A stretch of 64,000 nucleotides of DNA from Hoeflea algicola (GTDB lineage: Bacteria; Pseudomonadota; Alphaproteobacteria; Rhizobiales; Rhizobiaceae). How positions within the stretch are numbered: position 1 is the stretch's first letter; every line of letters starts with the position of its first letter. The notes below the pieces were generated by a model. It was given only the letters and a program-made list of their open reading frames with translations, ran no database searches and was not told where the DNA came from. Of the stretch, positions 43,601 to 52,875 are shown piece by piece. A program made the translations under genes and the position numbers. Location: contig NZ_JAOVZR010000001.1 of assembly GCF_026619415.1 (NCBI RefSeq), positions 2,528,501 to 2,592,500 on the forward strand. Reading direction: 5' to 3'.

Positions 43601-44372
43601 ATTGTATCAATATATTTATTTTGTCAAATTGATTTTATTATTATTTTGAACACAACGCCCTCCCGATGAATTGGGCTAATTAAGGTTATCCAAAGCACAA
43701 GCACATAAGAAACGGGGCACTGCCACCCGTCGGGTTCGAACTGCGAAAAAAGATCGAAGGAAATTTTGCAAAATTTGGTAGAATTAAAATTCTTCTATGA
43801 AAACTACAAATATATAACTATTCGTTAACCATGTTCGATTCATTTGTTCCGGATGTGTTCTTTTACGTTGCCTGGATGGAAGTTCCGGATTATATATTTG
43901 TGCATCGGCGATTGGAACACATGGCCGAATAAAGCGGCCTCCGCCGGGTGCTTGCAACACCCAACGAAGGCCTGACCGAAACCCCTACTTACATAGGAGC
44001 ACGGCTATGCGATTTATAACGCTAAATCCCATTTAGGGAACATCCCCAATCCTACTTCGACGTCATCGCAGTGACAATACGGTAACCTCCTCATGCCTGG
44101 CCTTGAGCTGCAAGTGACATGGCTGTTGGTCCCTGCCCTGACGCCGGAACGCGGAAATCATTTCCACTTTATTGAATTGAACCAGGCAACCTGCCGGGCT
44201 GATTGCTGATGAAGTGTTGACGCGTTGAAGACGCGCAACGCGCTCAGCCGCAATCCTCGGAGCATGAACAACGCCTTTCCACTTCTGACCCACGACGGCA
44301 GCCAACTCCGGCAGCATCGTCGGGGGACGGCGAAGCTATGCACAGGTCGCGCCAAAGACAGGGATATTTCCC
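43601..44372. other. intergenic region with the sugar operon promoter
   Basis: AT-rich on the left (43601-43660, with ATTGTATCAATATATTTATT and runs of T), suited to a promoter and ROK operator for the minus-strand sugar operon. A second AT-rich patch lies at 43790-43870. A long hairpin with a mini-ORF follows at 43936-44036. Frames at 44063-44317 on the minus strand have no recognisable motif. Confidence 0.5.
43936..44036 (+). other. hairpin followed by a 9-codon leader-like ORF
   Basis: 43936-43972 can fold into a hairpin: GGCCTCCG pairs with CGAAGGCC (one mismatch), with an inner GGGTG/CACCC stem and a CTTGCAA loop. About 20 bp later AGGAGC (43995-44000) precedes ATG 44007, which opens a 9-residue frame, MRFITLNPI, ending at TAG 44036. 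The arrangement resembles a structured leader with a leader peptide, or the 5' end of a lost gene. No function can be assigned. Confidence 0.35.
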
Positions 44373-45332
44373 ATGAACCATACAAATCAGAATGACAGCA
44401 GTACTTCGGCCATTGTTCCGGTGCTTGATCTCGACACGATCCGGCCTGCGCTACAGCAGCTCGCCCGGGCAACGGTCGACAAGACGCTCCAGCAAGCCCG
44501 GGAAACACGAGTTGATCCGGTCCTTAGTTGTTCCAGTGCGCTTGCGACATACTACATGATGATGCCGCGCAATGACGGCAAAGCGATGGAGCACATCCTC
44601 GACATTGTCGCACACAACGTTGCGGACTTGGCGGTCATCACCAGCGGCCTCAAGTTTGGCATTGATCCGAGACATCTTGATCTCGTGCAATCAAACCAAT
44701 CGGCGGTTCTGGCCCAGCTTCAGACAGACCATGATCCTGATCCACGCGGCCCGACTTACCGGCCCGATGCCCTGGTTATCAATCGCGATACCGGCAAGGC
44801 CTGTCTTCTGGAATTCAAGCGACAAGCCTCGACGATCGAGACAACCAGACTCAATCAGATCGCTGACAATCTGACGATCGCCAGGGCTCAGGTGTGTGAT
44901 CTGCTCTACCGCAAACACCGGCGCATCAAAATCGAACCGGAAGCTGTATCATGGGCGATCATCGACTGTTCGGATCAGGAACTGCCGCCCCGCTTTCGCG
45001 ACATTGGCGTGTTCGGGCTCGATAGCCTTGACGCCATTTGCGGTGTCCGGAATGTCGCTGAGGCCTATCGCCTGGCGCGGACGTTGATGGCTGCGGAATT
45101 CAGCCGCGGGGAAACGGAGCTCATGGCAGCATCGCAAAAGTTCGTTCCTGCTCAAACCGTCAATGAACTGATTGAAGCTGCTGTCAGTGAGGCACGGTTG
45201 TCCCGGGTTTCCGCGATTGCGCCACTCGCTGCAATCGGAGCAGAAGGTGCAGATGATGTGTCAGATGATCTCGCAGACCCTGCCACCGGACCCAAACAAC
45301 AGAATGCGGACGATCAAGCAACCATGTGTTGA
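44373..45332 (+). CDS. PD-(D/E)XK nuclease-like hypothetical protein, 3' end cut by an IS
   Basis: 319 residues. The central part has TYRPDALVINRDTGKACLLE followed by FKRQ, with Asp132 and Glu147-x-Lys149 spaced as in the PD-(D/E)XK nuclease core. No further domain is recognised, and the nuclease call is only a motif-level inference. The stop codon TGA (45330-45332) belongs to the terminal inverted repeat of the IS21-type element that starts at 45327, so the native C-terminus is missing. The start has no strong ribosome binding site. Its position between the sugar operon and copper genes gives no hint of a partner. Confidence 0.55.
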   Translation: MNHTNQNDSSTSAIVPVLDLDTIRPALQQLARATVDKTLQQARETRVDPVLSCSSALATYYMMMPRNDGKAMEHILDIVAHNVADLAVITSGLKFGIDPRHLDLVQSNQSAVLAQLQTDHDPDPRGPTYRPDALVINRDTGKACLLEFKRQASTIETTRLNQIADNLTIARAQVCDLLYRKHRRIKIEPEAVSWAIIDCSDQELPPRFRDIGVFGLDSLDAICGVRNVAEAYRLARTLMAAEFSRGETELMAASQKFVPAQTVNELIEAAVSEARLSRVSAIAPLAAIGAEGADDVSDDLADPATGPKQQNADDQATMC

Positions 45333-45423
45333 TTTCCACCCAGAAGTGACCCGGATTTTCCATCGAGAACTGACCCACCTTTAGGTTATGTTTCGTGGGT
45401 CAGGCTTTGGTCAAGGCATTAGT

Positions 45424-46194
45424 TTACTCCTTGGTTTTCCCCGCAGCTGCGGCCGAACTGGCCTTGAAGCGGAAGCTGTCGTTTCCGGTCTCCAGGATGT
45501 GGCAGCGGTGAGTGAGCCGATCGAGCAGCGCGGTTGTCATCTTTGCATCACCGAAGACCGTGGCCCATTCGCTGAAGCTCAGGTTCGTGGTGATGACGAC
45601 GCTGGTGCGTTCGTAAAGCTTGCTCAGCAAATGGAAGAGTAATGCGCCGCCTGACGCGCTGAATGGCAGATAGCCAAGCTCGTCCAGGATCACGAGATCG
45701 AGGCGGGTGAGGCTTTCGGCAAGCTGTCCGGCTTTGCCTTTTGCCTTCTCCTGTTCGAGCGCGTTGACGAGCTCAATAGTCGAGAAGAAGCGGACCTTGC
45801 GGCGGTGATGTTCGACGGCCTGCACGCCAAGGGCTGTCGCGACATGCGTTTTGCCAGTCCCGGGGCCGCCGATCAGCACGACGTTCTGTGCGCCGTCCGT
45901 GAACTCGACGCGATGAAGTTGGCGCACCGTGGCCTCGTTGATCTCACTGGCCGCGAAGTTGAAGCCGGACAGATCTTTATAAGCCGGGAAGCGGGCAGCC
46001 TTCATGTGGTAGGCAATGGACCGGACCTCCCGCTCAGCCACTTCGGCCTTCAGCAACTGGGTGAGCATTGGCACCGCGGCATCAAATGCCGGTGCGCCTT
46101 GTTCCATGAGGTCGGTGACGGCCTGGGCCATCCCATGCATCTTCAGACTTCGCAGCATGATGATAATGGCACCGCTGGCGGGATCATGACGCAT
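45424..46194 (-). CDS. istB: IS21-type helper ATPase IstB
   Basis: 256 residues. Walker [21 protein letters not shown], Walker [18 protein letters not shown] and [16 protein letters not shown] place it in the IstB/DnaC-like AAA+ group. ATG 46194 has GGAGG five bases upstream and overlaps the end of istA by 11 bp; the frame is open to 46269 inside istA. Confidence 0.95.
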   Translation of the reverse strand: MRHDPASGAIIIMLRSLKMHGMAQAVTDLMEQGAPAFDAAVPMLTQLLKAEVAEREVRSIAYHMKAARFPAYKDLSGFNFAASEINEATVRQLHRVEFTDGAQNVVLIGGPGTGKTHVATALGVQAVEHHRRKVRFFSTIELVNALEQEKAKGKAGQLAESLTRLDLVILDELGYLPFSASGGALLFHLLSKLYERTSVVITTNLSFSEWATVFGDAKMTTALLDRLTHRCHILETGNDSFRFKASSAAAAGKTKE

Positions 46195-47716
46195 GGCGGC
46201 CTCCGGCGGTCCGGGCCCGCAGGCCATCATAGCGTTCGACATTGGCCTTTGGCTCACGGCGCAGAGCAAGGGCCTGTGGGGTGTCGATGTCGGGCGCGCC
46301 GATCGCCTTTCCGTCGATCAGACGATGCAGAAGGTTCAGCACGTGAGTTTTGGTTGCGACCCCCTCAGCCAGCGCCATTTCCACGGCGACCAGCACGGCC
46401 TGTTCATCGTGATGCAGAACCAGCGCCAAGATGTCGACCATCTCCCTGTCACCGCCAGGTTTGCGCAGCATGAGATCTTGCAGCTGTTTGAATGCCGGAG
46501 GGAATTCGGCAAAGGGGGCACCGTTCCTCAATGCGCCGGGCTTGCGCTGAAGGACGGCCAAGTAGTGGTGCCAGTCGTAAATCGTGCGTGGTGGGAGTTG
46601 ATGACTGCGCTGGATCACGCGCGTATGCTCACACAGGATCTGTCCTTCGGCGGCAACTACCAGCCTGTCCGGATAGACGCGCAGACTGACAGGGCGGTTC
46701 GCAAATGACGCCGGGACGCTGTAGCGATTGCGCTCAAAGCTGATCAGGCAGGTCGGGGACACCCGCTTGCTCAGTTCGACGAAGCCATCGAAGGCAGGGG
46801 GCAATGGCATCAGCGCGGCTTGTTCTGCGACCCAGACGTCGGCAACGCTGCCCGGCAGCGCTGCATGCGGAATCTCAGTCCACAGCGCGACACAGCGCTG
46901 TTCCAGCCAGTCATTCAGTGCTGCGAGATCAGGAAAGCTCGGCATGAGTTGCCATAGACGATGTCGGGCGTCCTGCACGTTCTTCTCGACCTGTCCCTTC
47001 TCCCAGCCGGCAGCGGGATTGCAGAACGCGGCCTCGAATAAGTAGTGGTTTGCCATCGCAAGGAACCGCATGTTGACCTGTCGGTCCTTCCCGCGACCGA
47101 CGCGGTCAACCGCGGTGCGCATGTTGTCGTAGATGCCGCGCTCCGGGACACCGCCGAAGACCCTGAACCCGTGCCAGTGGGCATCAAACAGCATCTCATG
47201 GGTTTGCAGCAGATACGCCCGGACCAGAAAGGCCCGGCTGTGCGACAGCTTGATGTGGGCAACTTGCAGCTTGGTGCGTTCGCCGCCGAGAACTGCAAAA
47301 TCCTCGCTCCAGTCAAACTGGAACGCCTCGCCCGGACGAAACAACAGGGGGACGAAGGTGCCGCGGCCTGTCGTCTGCTGATCTCGCTGCCGATCGGCCC
47401 GCCAGTCACGTGCAAAAGCCGCAACCCGATTGTAGGACCCGTCAAAGCCGAGAACCACCAGATCGGCATGCATTTGCTTCAGCGTCAGCCGCTGTTTGCG
47501 AGACTTCCCCGCCTCCGTCTTCAGCCAGCCGGCCAGCTTCTCGGCGAACGGATCGAGCTTGCTTTGCCGCTCTGGCGTCGCGAACAGAGGCTCGATCATG
47601 CCCGAGTTCAAATACTTCTTGATGGTGTTGCGCGACATTCCGGTCCGCCGCGCAATCTCGCGCAGAGGCAACTTCTCTCGCAAAGCCATACGTCGGATGA
47701 TGTTCAAAAGTCCCAT
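46184..47716 (-). CDS. istA: IS21-type transposase IstA
   Basis: 510 residues. HTH region [23 protein letters not shown] core with [18 protein letters not shown] (first Asp), [14 protein letters not shown] (second Asp) and the Glu in [18 protein letters not shown] 47716 follows GGAG eight bases upstream; the frame is open to 47776. Different from the IstA of the three-copy element. Confidence 0.95.
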   Translation of the reverse strand: MGLLNIIRRMALREKLPLREIARRTGMSRNTIKKYLNSGMIEPLFATPERQSKLDPFAEKLAGWLKTEAGKSRKQRLTLKQMHADLVVLGFDGSYNRVAAFARDWRADRQRDQQTTGRGTFVPLLFRPGEAFQFDWSEDFAVLGGERTKLQVAHIKLSHSRAFLVRAYLLQTHEMLFDAHWHGFRVFGGVPERGIYDNMRTAVDRVGRGKDRQVNMRFLAMANHYLFEAAFCNPAAGWEKGQVEKNVQDARHRLWQLMPSFPDLAALNDWLEQRCVALWTEIPHAALPGSVADVWVAEQAALMPLPPAFDGFVELSKRVSPTCLISFERNRYSVPASFANRPVSLRVYPDRLVVAAEGQILCEHTRVIQRSHQLPPRTIYDWHHYLAVLQRKPGALRNGAPFAEFPPAFKQLQDLMLRKPGGDREMVDILALVLHHDEQAVLVAVEMALAEGVATKTHVLNLLHRLIDGKAIGAPDIDTPQALALRREPKANVERYDGLRARTAGGRHAS

Positions 47717-47829
47717 GTGTATCACTCCAATGTCCCCCGTTGCGCATGGCGCAGGGGGAAGGGTCACATGGGTCAATTCTCAATGGAAATTAGGCCGCTA
47801 CCCGGGTCACTTCTGGGTGGAAATCAACA

Positions 47830-48019
47830 CTCCAACACCTTTGAACTCCTCGCCGACACCCGCGCCAAGATCGGAACCCTGATGTTGGCGATCAACGCCA
47901 AGCGTGAGTTCTGGCTGGCCGATGTCAATCTCTCAGCTGCGATCTATGGCGGTGGATCCGGTGCAGGCAGCAGTGCCGCTGCACCATCCGTTGGTGATGC
48001 TGGCGGCGGCGGCCACTAA
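47830..48019 (+). pseudogene. TolC-family outer membrane protein, C-terminal stub
   Basis: Only the last 60 or so codons remain: FELLADTRAKIGTLMLAINA, KREFWLADVNLSAAIYGGGS, then a Gly/Ala-rich tail. This is the end of the helical hairpin of TolC-type efflux proteins of copper clusters. The rest was removed by the IS21-type element whose right end is at 47829. The gene is followed 21 bp later by the multicopper oxidase, so it was the upstream member of the copper operon. Confidence 0.75.
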
Positions 48020-48040
48020 CTTTCCGGAAAGGAAAAGACC

Positions 48041-49408
48041 ATGATGAACAGACGTCAATTGCTCGGTGCAAGTGCTGCCGGAGCGGCCCTTGTCTCCTCG
48101 ACCGCTTGGTCGAAAACAACGAACATGGGACTGCCCGATGCGGCCCTTATGGAAAGCCCGCTGACCCAGGCCCCACTAATGCCCTCCAGCGGACCTGACT
48201 ACAATCCGGTGGTCACCCTCAACGGCTGGACACTGCCGTCCCGCATGAACAACGGGGTCAAGGAATTTCACCTCGTGGCCGAGCCGGTGGAGCGTGAACT
48301 GGCCGACGGAATGACCGCCTATCTATGGGGCTACAACGGCCAATCCATCGGGCCGACCATTGAAGCTGTGGAAGGCGACCGGGTCCGGATTTATGTCACC
48401 AATAAACTGCCCGAACACACCACGGTGCATTGGCACGGCTTAATTCTGCCGTCAGGGATGGACGGCGTGGGGGGCCTGTCGCATCCGGCGATCCCGCCCG
48501 GCAAGACCTACATCTACGAGTTTGATCTCGTGAAGTCGGGGACCTTCATGTACCACCCTCACGCCGATGAGATGGTGCAGATGGCCATGGGCATGATGGG
48601 GTTCTTCATCGTCCACCCGAAGGATCCTGCCTTCATGCCGGTCGATCGCGATTTCCTGATCATGCTCAACGCGTTTGACATTGATCCCGGCTCCTATGTG
48701 CCGAAGATCATGACCATGAACGACTTCAATCTGTGGACATGGAACAGCCGGATTTTTCCAGACATCGATCCGTTGGTGGTGTCGAAAAACGACCGCGTCA
48801 GGGTCCGAGTCGGCAACCTGACCATGACCAATCATCCGATCCATATGCATGGCTATGATTTCGAGGTGACAGGCACCGATGGCGGCTGGGTCCGGCCTGA
48901 AGCCCGGTGGCCGGAAGTGTCGATCGACATTCCGGTGGGCGCGATGCGGGCTTACGAATTCGACGCCGAGTATCTGGGTGACTGGGCCATCCATTGCCAC
49001 AAATCCCACCATACGATGAACGCCATGGGGCATGACGTGCCGACTTTCATCGGCGTCGACAAATCAAAGCTCACCAAGAAGATCCGGGTGGTTCAGCCTG
49101 AATACATGCCGATGGGAACCGCCGGCATGGCCGACATGGCGGAAATGTCGATGGAGCTGCCCAACAATACCATTCCGATGATGGCCGGCTGGGGCCCTTA
49201 TGGACCACTGGAAATGGGCGGCATGTTCTCCGTCGTCAAGGTCCGTGAGGGCATCTCGGCTGGCGATTACAGCGATCCTGGCTGGTACGAAAACCCGCCC
49301 GGAACCCAAGCCTATGAGTGGACTGGCGAATTGCCAGAGTTAGCCAAGGCAACAGACGCCGCAACAACAATCACGCCAGCGCCGTTGAAAGCCAGCAGCA
49401 ACGGCTAA
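48041..49408 (+). CDS. periplasmic multicopper oxidase (copper resistance type)
   Basis: 455 residues. A twin-arginine-like leader (NRRQLLGASAAGAALVSS). All four copper motifs are present: HWHG (130-133), HPH (172-174), HPIHMHG (265-271) and HCHKSHHTMNAM (about 316-327), giving the type 1, 2 and 3 sites. The Met-rich C-terminal part (MADMAEMSMELP) suggests cuprous ion binding. It should oxidise Cu(I) to the less toxic Cu(II) in the periplasm. GGAAAGGA precedes the start. It is followed by cupredoxin and CusF-like genes; the three form a copper-handling operon whose upstream TolC gene is destroyed. Confidence 0.9.
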   Translation: MMNRRQLLGASAAGAALVSSTAWSKTTNMGLPDAALMESPLTQAPLMPSSGPDYNPVVTLNGWTLPSRMNNGVKEFHLVAEPVERELADGMTAYLWGYNGQSIGPTIEAVEGDRVRIYVTNKLPEHTTVHWHGLILPSGMDGVGGLSHPAIPPGKTYIYEFDLVKSGTFMYHPHADEMVQMAMGMMGFFIVHPKDPAFMPVDRDFLIMLNAFDIDPGSYVPKIMTMNDFNLWTWNSRIFPDIDPLVVSKNDRVRVRVGNLTMTNHPIHMHGYDFEVTGTDGGWVRPEARWPEVSIDIPVGAMRAYEFDAEYLGDWAIHCHKSHHTMNAMGHDVPTFIGVDKSKLTKKIRVVQPEYMPMGTAGMADMAEMSMELPNNTIPMMAGWGPYGPLEMGGMFSVVKVREGISAGDYSDPGWYENPPGTQAYEWTGELPELAKATDAATTITPAPLKASSNG

Positions 49409-49447
49409 CCCCTTCGACCCAAAGTGTTCACGAAAGGAACAACACCC

Positions 49448-49930
49448 GTGAAAACTCTCCTGATTGCATCCGCATCATTTCTGGCGATGACAGCACTGGC
49501 TGGTGCCAGTGGAACCCACTCTGGTGGTCATGGCAGCATGATGGCCATCGGCAACCCCGGCAAGGCATCCGAAGTCAGCCGAACAATCGAAGTGATCATG
49601 AAGGAAACCGACGACGGCGAAATGATCTTCGAACCCAAAGAAATTCTCGTCGAGAAAGGCGAGACCATCCACTTCATGGTGATGAACAAGGGTGAACTGG
49701 AGCATGAGTTCGTGCTTGATGATCATGAAGGCGTGATGGAGCACAAGGGGCTGATGGAGCGCATGCCCGAGATGGAGCATGACGATCCCAATTCTGTGCG
49801 TCTCGATCCAGGCATGGATGGCGAAGTCATCTGGAGCTTCGCGCACGCGGGACCGTTCGAGTTCGCCTGCCTGATCCCCGGCCACTACGATTCCGGCATG
49901 AAAGGCATGCTCACCGTTACCGGTCACTGA
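49448..49930 (+). CDS. cupredoxin (plastocyanin-like) periplasmic copper protein
   Basis: 160 residues. Signal peptide at the N-terminus (MKTLLIASASFLAMTALAGA), then a His/Met-rich linker and a cupredoxin fold. Ligands are visible as His in LEHEFVLDDHEG and Cys, His, Met in FACLIPGHYDSGMKGM, a standard type 1 site. I chose GTG 49448, with AAAGGA upstream; the frame opens at GTG 49424. It probably carries copper or electrons to the multicopper oxidase. Rich in Met and Glu (ERMPEMEHD), as in copper-tolerance cupredoxins. Confidence 0.85.
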   Translation: MKTLLIASASFLAMTALAGASGTHSGGHGSMMAIGNPGKASEVSRTIEVIMKETDDGEMIFEPKEILVEKGETIHFMVMNKGELEHEFVLDDHEGVMEHKGLMERMPEMEHDDPNSVRLDPGMDGEVIWSFAHAGPFEFACLIPGHYDSGMKGMLTVTGH

Positions 49931-49970
49931 TCAAACGAACCATTTCCGACAAAAATAAAGGGTAAAACAA

Positions 49971-50255
49971 ATGCGAACACTCACGACACTCATGATCGCT
50001 GCCATGATCGCCGTTACCGGCAGTTCTGCAGCTTTTGCCACCGAGTACACCAAAGGCACTGTAAAGAAGGTCGACATGAAGGCCGGCAAGGTCACCATCA
50101 TTCATGAGGAACTGACCAATCTCGACATGCCTGCCATGACCATGGTGTTCCGCGCCGCTGATCCCGCCATGCTGGAAAAGATGAAGGCAGGGGCCGAAAT
50201 CGAATTCGTCGCCGACCGGGTAAAGGGCAAACTGACCGTCACCGAACTGAAATAG
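49971..50255 (+). CDS. CusF-like periplasmic copper-binding protein
   Basis: 94 residues. Signal peptide about 23 residues (TLMIAAMIAVTGSSAAFA), then a small OB-fold domain. The CusF metal region reads IIHEELTNLDMPAMTMVF: the His and both Met of the Cu(I) site are present, but the Trp that caps the metal in E. coli CusF is Met here. Shuttles Cu(I) in the periplasm. Third gene of the copper operon, 40 bp after the cupredoxin. Confidence 0.85.
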   Translation: MRTLTTLMIAAMIAVTGSSAAFATEYTKGTVKKVDMKAGKVTIIHEELTNLDMPAMTMVFRAADPAMLEKMKAGAEIEFVADRVKGKLTVTELK

Positions 50256-50326
50256 AGCTTGGTGAAACCGGCAGCGGGAAGCTGACGCTTTCCGCTGCCG
50301 ATGCCGCTCCGATTCATATTTGATCT

Positions 50327-50770
50327 TCAGTCTCTACGATCCGCAGGAACCTGCCTGCGCATGAACCAAAGAACGGCCACCGGTATGAAAGCCCACTGAA
50401 GCAACGGGCTGAGCCCGGTGCCAAACGGCGGCACCAGCGGCATGAGATCGGAGTAGGTCCAGCGTTGGGATATGTTGGTATAGTAATATTCAAAACCAAC
50501 TGTCAGAGCGATGCCGACGCCGAGGAACACCAGTGTCTGCCAGGCCTTGGGTGCCTCAAACCAGTGGCGGGTTCGCGCGGCGGCACTGGTGATCCAGAAA
50601 GCAACCAGAGCAAACCCTACATCGCCAAAAGTTGCTGACGAACACAGCTTGATACCGTCCCAATGGTTGAGGTCAATCATGCCCGCATAGGTCGGCGCTT
50701 GCCAGAACTCCCAGACGAAATGGAGCAGGAAGGAAAACACGATCAGCGAGAATTCGGGCAGACGTGCCAT
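50327..50770 (-). CDS. multi-pass membrane protein of unknown function beside copper genes
   Basis: 147 residues from ATG 50770 with about four membrane segments (for example FSLIVFSFLLHFVWEFWQAP and LVFLGVGIALTVGFEYYYTN). The polar loop HWDGIKLCSSATFGDVGFAL is highly conserved with the broken paralogue at 32818-33170, so it is probably functional. Family name not recognised. It is convergent with the CusF-like gene and has its own MerR-type promoter (50824-50854), which points to metal-induced expression. Confidence 0.75.
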   Translation of the reverse strand: MARLPEFSLIVFSFLLHFVWEFWQAPTYAGMIDLNHWDGIKLCSSATFGDVGFALVAFWITSAAARTRHWFEAPKAWQTLVFLGVGIALTVGFEYYYTNISQRWTYSDLMPLVPPFGTGLSPLLQWAFIPVAVLWFMRRQVPADRRD

Positions 50771-50823
50771 TATGTTCCAGTTCCATTCTAGTAAGCGCAA
50801 TATGGATTTTTCTACGTCTAAAC

Positions 50824-50854
50824 ACTCTAGTGGTTACGGTAGGGGGAAGGTCAA
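50824..50854 (-). promoter_or_regulatory. MerR-type metal-responsive promoter
   Basis: On the minus strand TTGACC (-35; 50849-50854) and TAGAGT (-10; 50824-50829) are separated by 19 bp, the overlong spacing that MerR-family activators correct by DNA distortion. The spacer starts TTCCCCTACCG, similar to the left half of CueR sites. The start codon of the membrane protein is 54 bp downstream. No MerR gene is in the window. Confidence 0.55.
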
Positions 50855-51375
50855 GCGGCCCGTGAGAGTTGCTCAAAGGTGCACAACGATGATGCTCGGA
50901 GTTATCGGACAGATATGGCTATTTCCGAGCAAAACAGTCAACCCGATCCACCCGAGGCCTCCACGCGCTCAAATCTTAAGACTTCGTACGGCCCTTGATG
51001 ACAAGCAGCAGTTGTTCAGGTCTCTTACAGTGCCTGCTTTTAGGAAGAGGTAAAGCCGCACAATACCAGCTTGGGGCGCGCAAAGCAGTCATTGCACGAT
51101 TTACGGCTTAAGGTCGGCTTCTCTAATTGGGTGTTTGGGTCAAGCTCGTTTTCCTTCTTTCTTTCTTTCGGGTCGTAGTCGCTCATCCGGGTCACGTTTC
51201 TCTTCGCAGTCTGGTTGATGCCTGATGGCAGCGCTGCACGCATATGTCGGATTGGCAGTGGGGAACCTTGCTTAGGGACGCGCTTCACGTTGCGCAGCAG
51301 ACATTTTCGGCTTCATCCACAAACCTCGTCCGGTGAGGGACGACCCCGTCAGGGTTGGGTGGTAGGCGTTTCGAG
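50855..51375. other. gene-free stretch between the copper region and IS110
   Basis: No convincing gene. A minus-strand frame (51040-51288) has a charged segment SDYDPKERKKENELDPN but no family match. The last 60 bases before the transposase stop probably contain the IS110 end, which lacks inverted repeats and cannot be placed by eye. Confidence 0.45.
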
Positions 51376-52413
51376 TTATGCCATGCCCTCCACTTTTACC
51401 GGACGGAATTCGGTGCCATCTGTCCATATGCGGTGCAACACAACGGCAAGCTTTCGTGCGACCGCAACAACAGCGCGACGGCGACCTTTGGTGCGGATCC
51501 GCCGCATGCCCCAGGTCTTGATCTGAGACCCAGCTATCGTGCGCATCAGAAGTGCGTTTGCAGCGGCATAAAGCGTTGCACGCACATCTCTGTCGCCCGC
51601 CTTCGATATGCGGCCAGGATTATCCGCCTCACCCGACTGATAGCGTCGTGGTGTCAGTCCAAAATGGGCGGCAACAGTGCGCGATCGCCTGAAGCGGGAT
51701 GGATCATCGACGGCGGATTTGAAGGTCAGTGCGGCGATCGGGCCCACGCCGGGAACCGTCATCATCCGCATGCAGACTTTATCCTTCGTGGCAGCGCACT
51801 TGACACGTCGGTCCAGTTCCAGAAAGGACTGATACCAGGCCAGCCGCGCATCAAGGAGCGGCACCAGAGCGTGTATCAGAACTTCGTCCAACTCGATCAG
51901 TGGTCGGACGATACCGTCGAAACTGCCATGCTTGACGGTCTTGGGCAGGCGGATGCCAAATATCCTCAGCAGCCCGCGGACTTCGTTTGCGAGGTCCATC
52001 GTCTTCTTGAGAAGCGCCTTGCGCGTGCTCAGTAGCGCACGAACGCCATGCGCCTCACGGCTCTTCATATGAACCGGGCTGAACCAGCCGGTGCGCAAAA
52101 CCTGGGCGATGCCTCGCGCATCATTCCTGTCGGTCTTGTTGCGCATGGCCGACAGCGCGGCATTCACCTGGCGCGCCTCCATACAAACGGTATCAAACCC
52201 CGCGCCAGTCAGTCCGAAGAAGAGATGCTGGCTCATCGTTCCAGCCTCAAAGCCGATGCGGTCAATGGAATACGGCAAGGCCGTCAAGCAAGCCGCAATG
52301 TCTTCAACCTCGCACGGCAGCTCCCGCTCCAACATCACCTTGCCCTTGCCGTCGACGATGCAAAGAGCACACGACCGCAGCGACACATCCAATCCAGCAA
52401 AATATTCCATCAT
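51376..52413 (-). CDS. IS110-family transposase
   Basis: 345 residues. N-terminal DEDD RuvC-like domain with YFAGLDVSLRSCALCIVDG, IGFEAGTMSQHLF and RNKTDRNDARGIAQVLRTG; the C-terminal transposase_20 domain has MTVPGVGPIAALTFKSAVDD, with the catalytic Ser region in GRISKAGDRDVRATLYAAA. ATG 52413 follows GGGAG; the frame is open to 52482. Elements of this family use a bridge RNA encoded in a flanking non-coding end. The 52414-52875 stretch upstream could contain it, but its structure cannot be shown here. Confidence 0.9.
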   Translation of the reverse strand: MMEYFAGLDVSLRSCALCIVDGKGKVMLERELPCEVEDIAACLTALPYSIDRIGFEAGTMSQHLFFGLTGAGFDTVCMEARQVNAALSAMRNKTDRNDARGIAQVLRTGWFSPVHMKSREAHGVRALLSTRKALLKKTMDLANEVRGLLRIFGIRLPKTVKHGSFDGIVRPLIELDEVLIHALVPLLDARLAWYQSFLELDRRVKCAATKDKVCMRMMTVPGVGPIAALTFKSAVDDPSRFRRSRTVAAHFGLTPRRYQSGEADNPGRISKAGDRDVRATLYAAANALLMRTIAGSQIKTWGMRRIRTKGRRRAVVAVARKLAVVLHRIWTDGTEFRPVKVEGMA

Positions 52414-52875
52414 CTTTCTCCCTTGTTCACAGATATCCTGTGATCTTATCGGGAGCTCGACCCCAGAACAGAGGCAGCCCAATTACGCATGCTTTGGGCC
52501 GGAAGCGCCAAAGCGTCCAGTGCGGCTGAATGTCAGCTTAGTCGGCTCGGCGCTAGGAAGCAGACAGTCTCCTGGCGTGAAGAGTTTCGGGCGCCGTTAG
52601 GCGTACGAAAGTCCCCGGGGAAGGAACCCGCGGGCCACGGGCTTTGAGCTATGGGGATTTCGTTTTGAGGCTGATGTCGGCGTTGGTGCGACGAGGATCA
52701 TGACATGGCGCCGGCGATGTGATCGGAATGCCTGGTTCCTTTCCCGCACACGATTGCGGGCATGACTTTCTGATCGCGATGGCTCTTTCGACGCCGATCA
52801 CTGCGACCGGCGCAAGCGGGATTGTCGCACAAGGCCATGTGCCTGCGGCTGGAGACTGGGCGATGCCATGCGGGA
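52414..52875. other. non-coding junction of IS110 and IS91-type elements
   Basis: No gene. The right part must contain one end of the IS91-type element, which has no terminal inverted repeats, and the left part the upstream end of IS110 (possible bridge RNA region). CCCCGGGG and CCCGCGGG palindromic patches lie near 52614-52636. Confidence 0.45.

Larger units (their letters stand above)
45327..47829 (-). mobile_element. IS21-family element of a second type
   Basis: About 2503 bp. The ends are near-perfect inverted repeats starting TGTTGATTTCCACCCAGAAG. Encodes IstA and IstB that are only distantly related to those of the three-copy IS21. No target duplication is seen (left flank ACCATG, right flank CTCCAA). 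The left flank cuts a PD-(D/E)XK-like gene, the right flank cuts a TolC-family gene. An adjacent deletion must have removed the DNA between them. Confidence 0.9.

Noticed and set aside
43601..43625. ATTGTATCAATAT upstream of the sugar operon as another GntR site
   Set aside because: It shares TTGTATC with the cluster motif but lacks the GTATCC word and the 10-bp partner, and this operon has its own ROK regulator; taken as chance.
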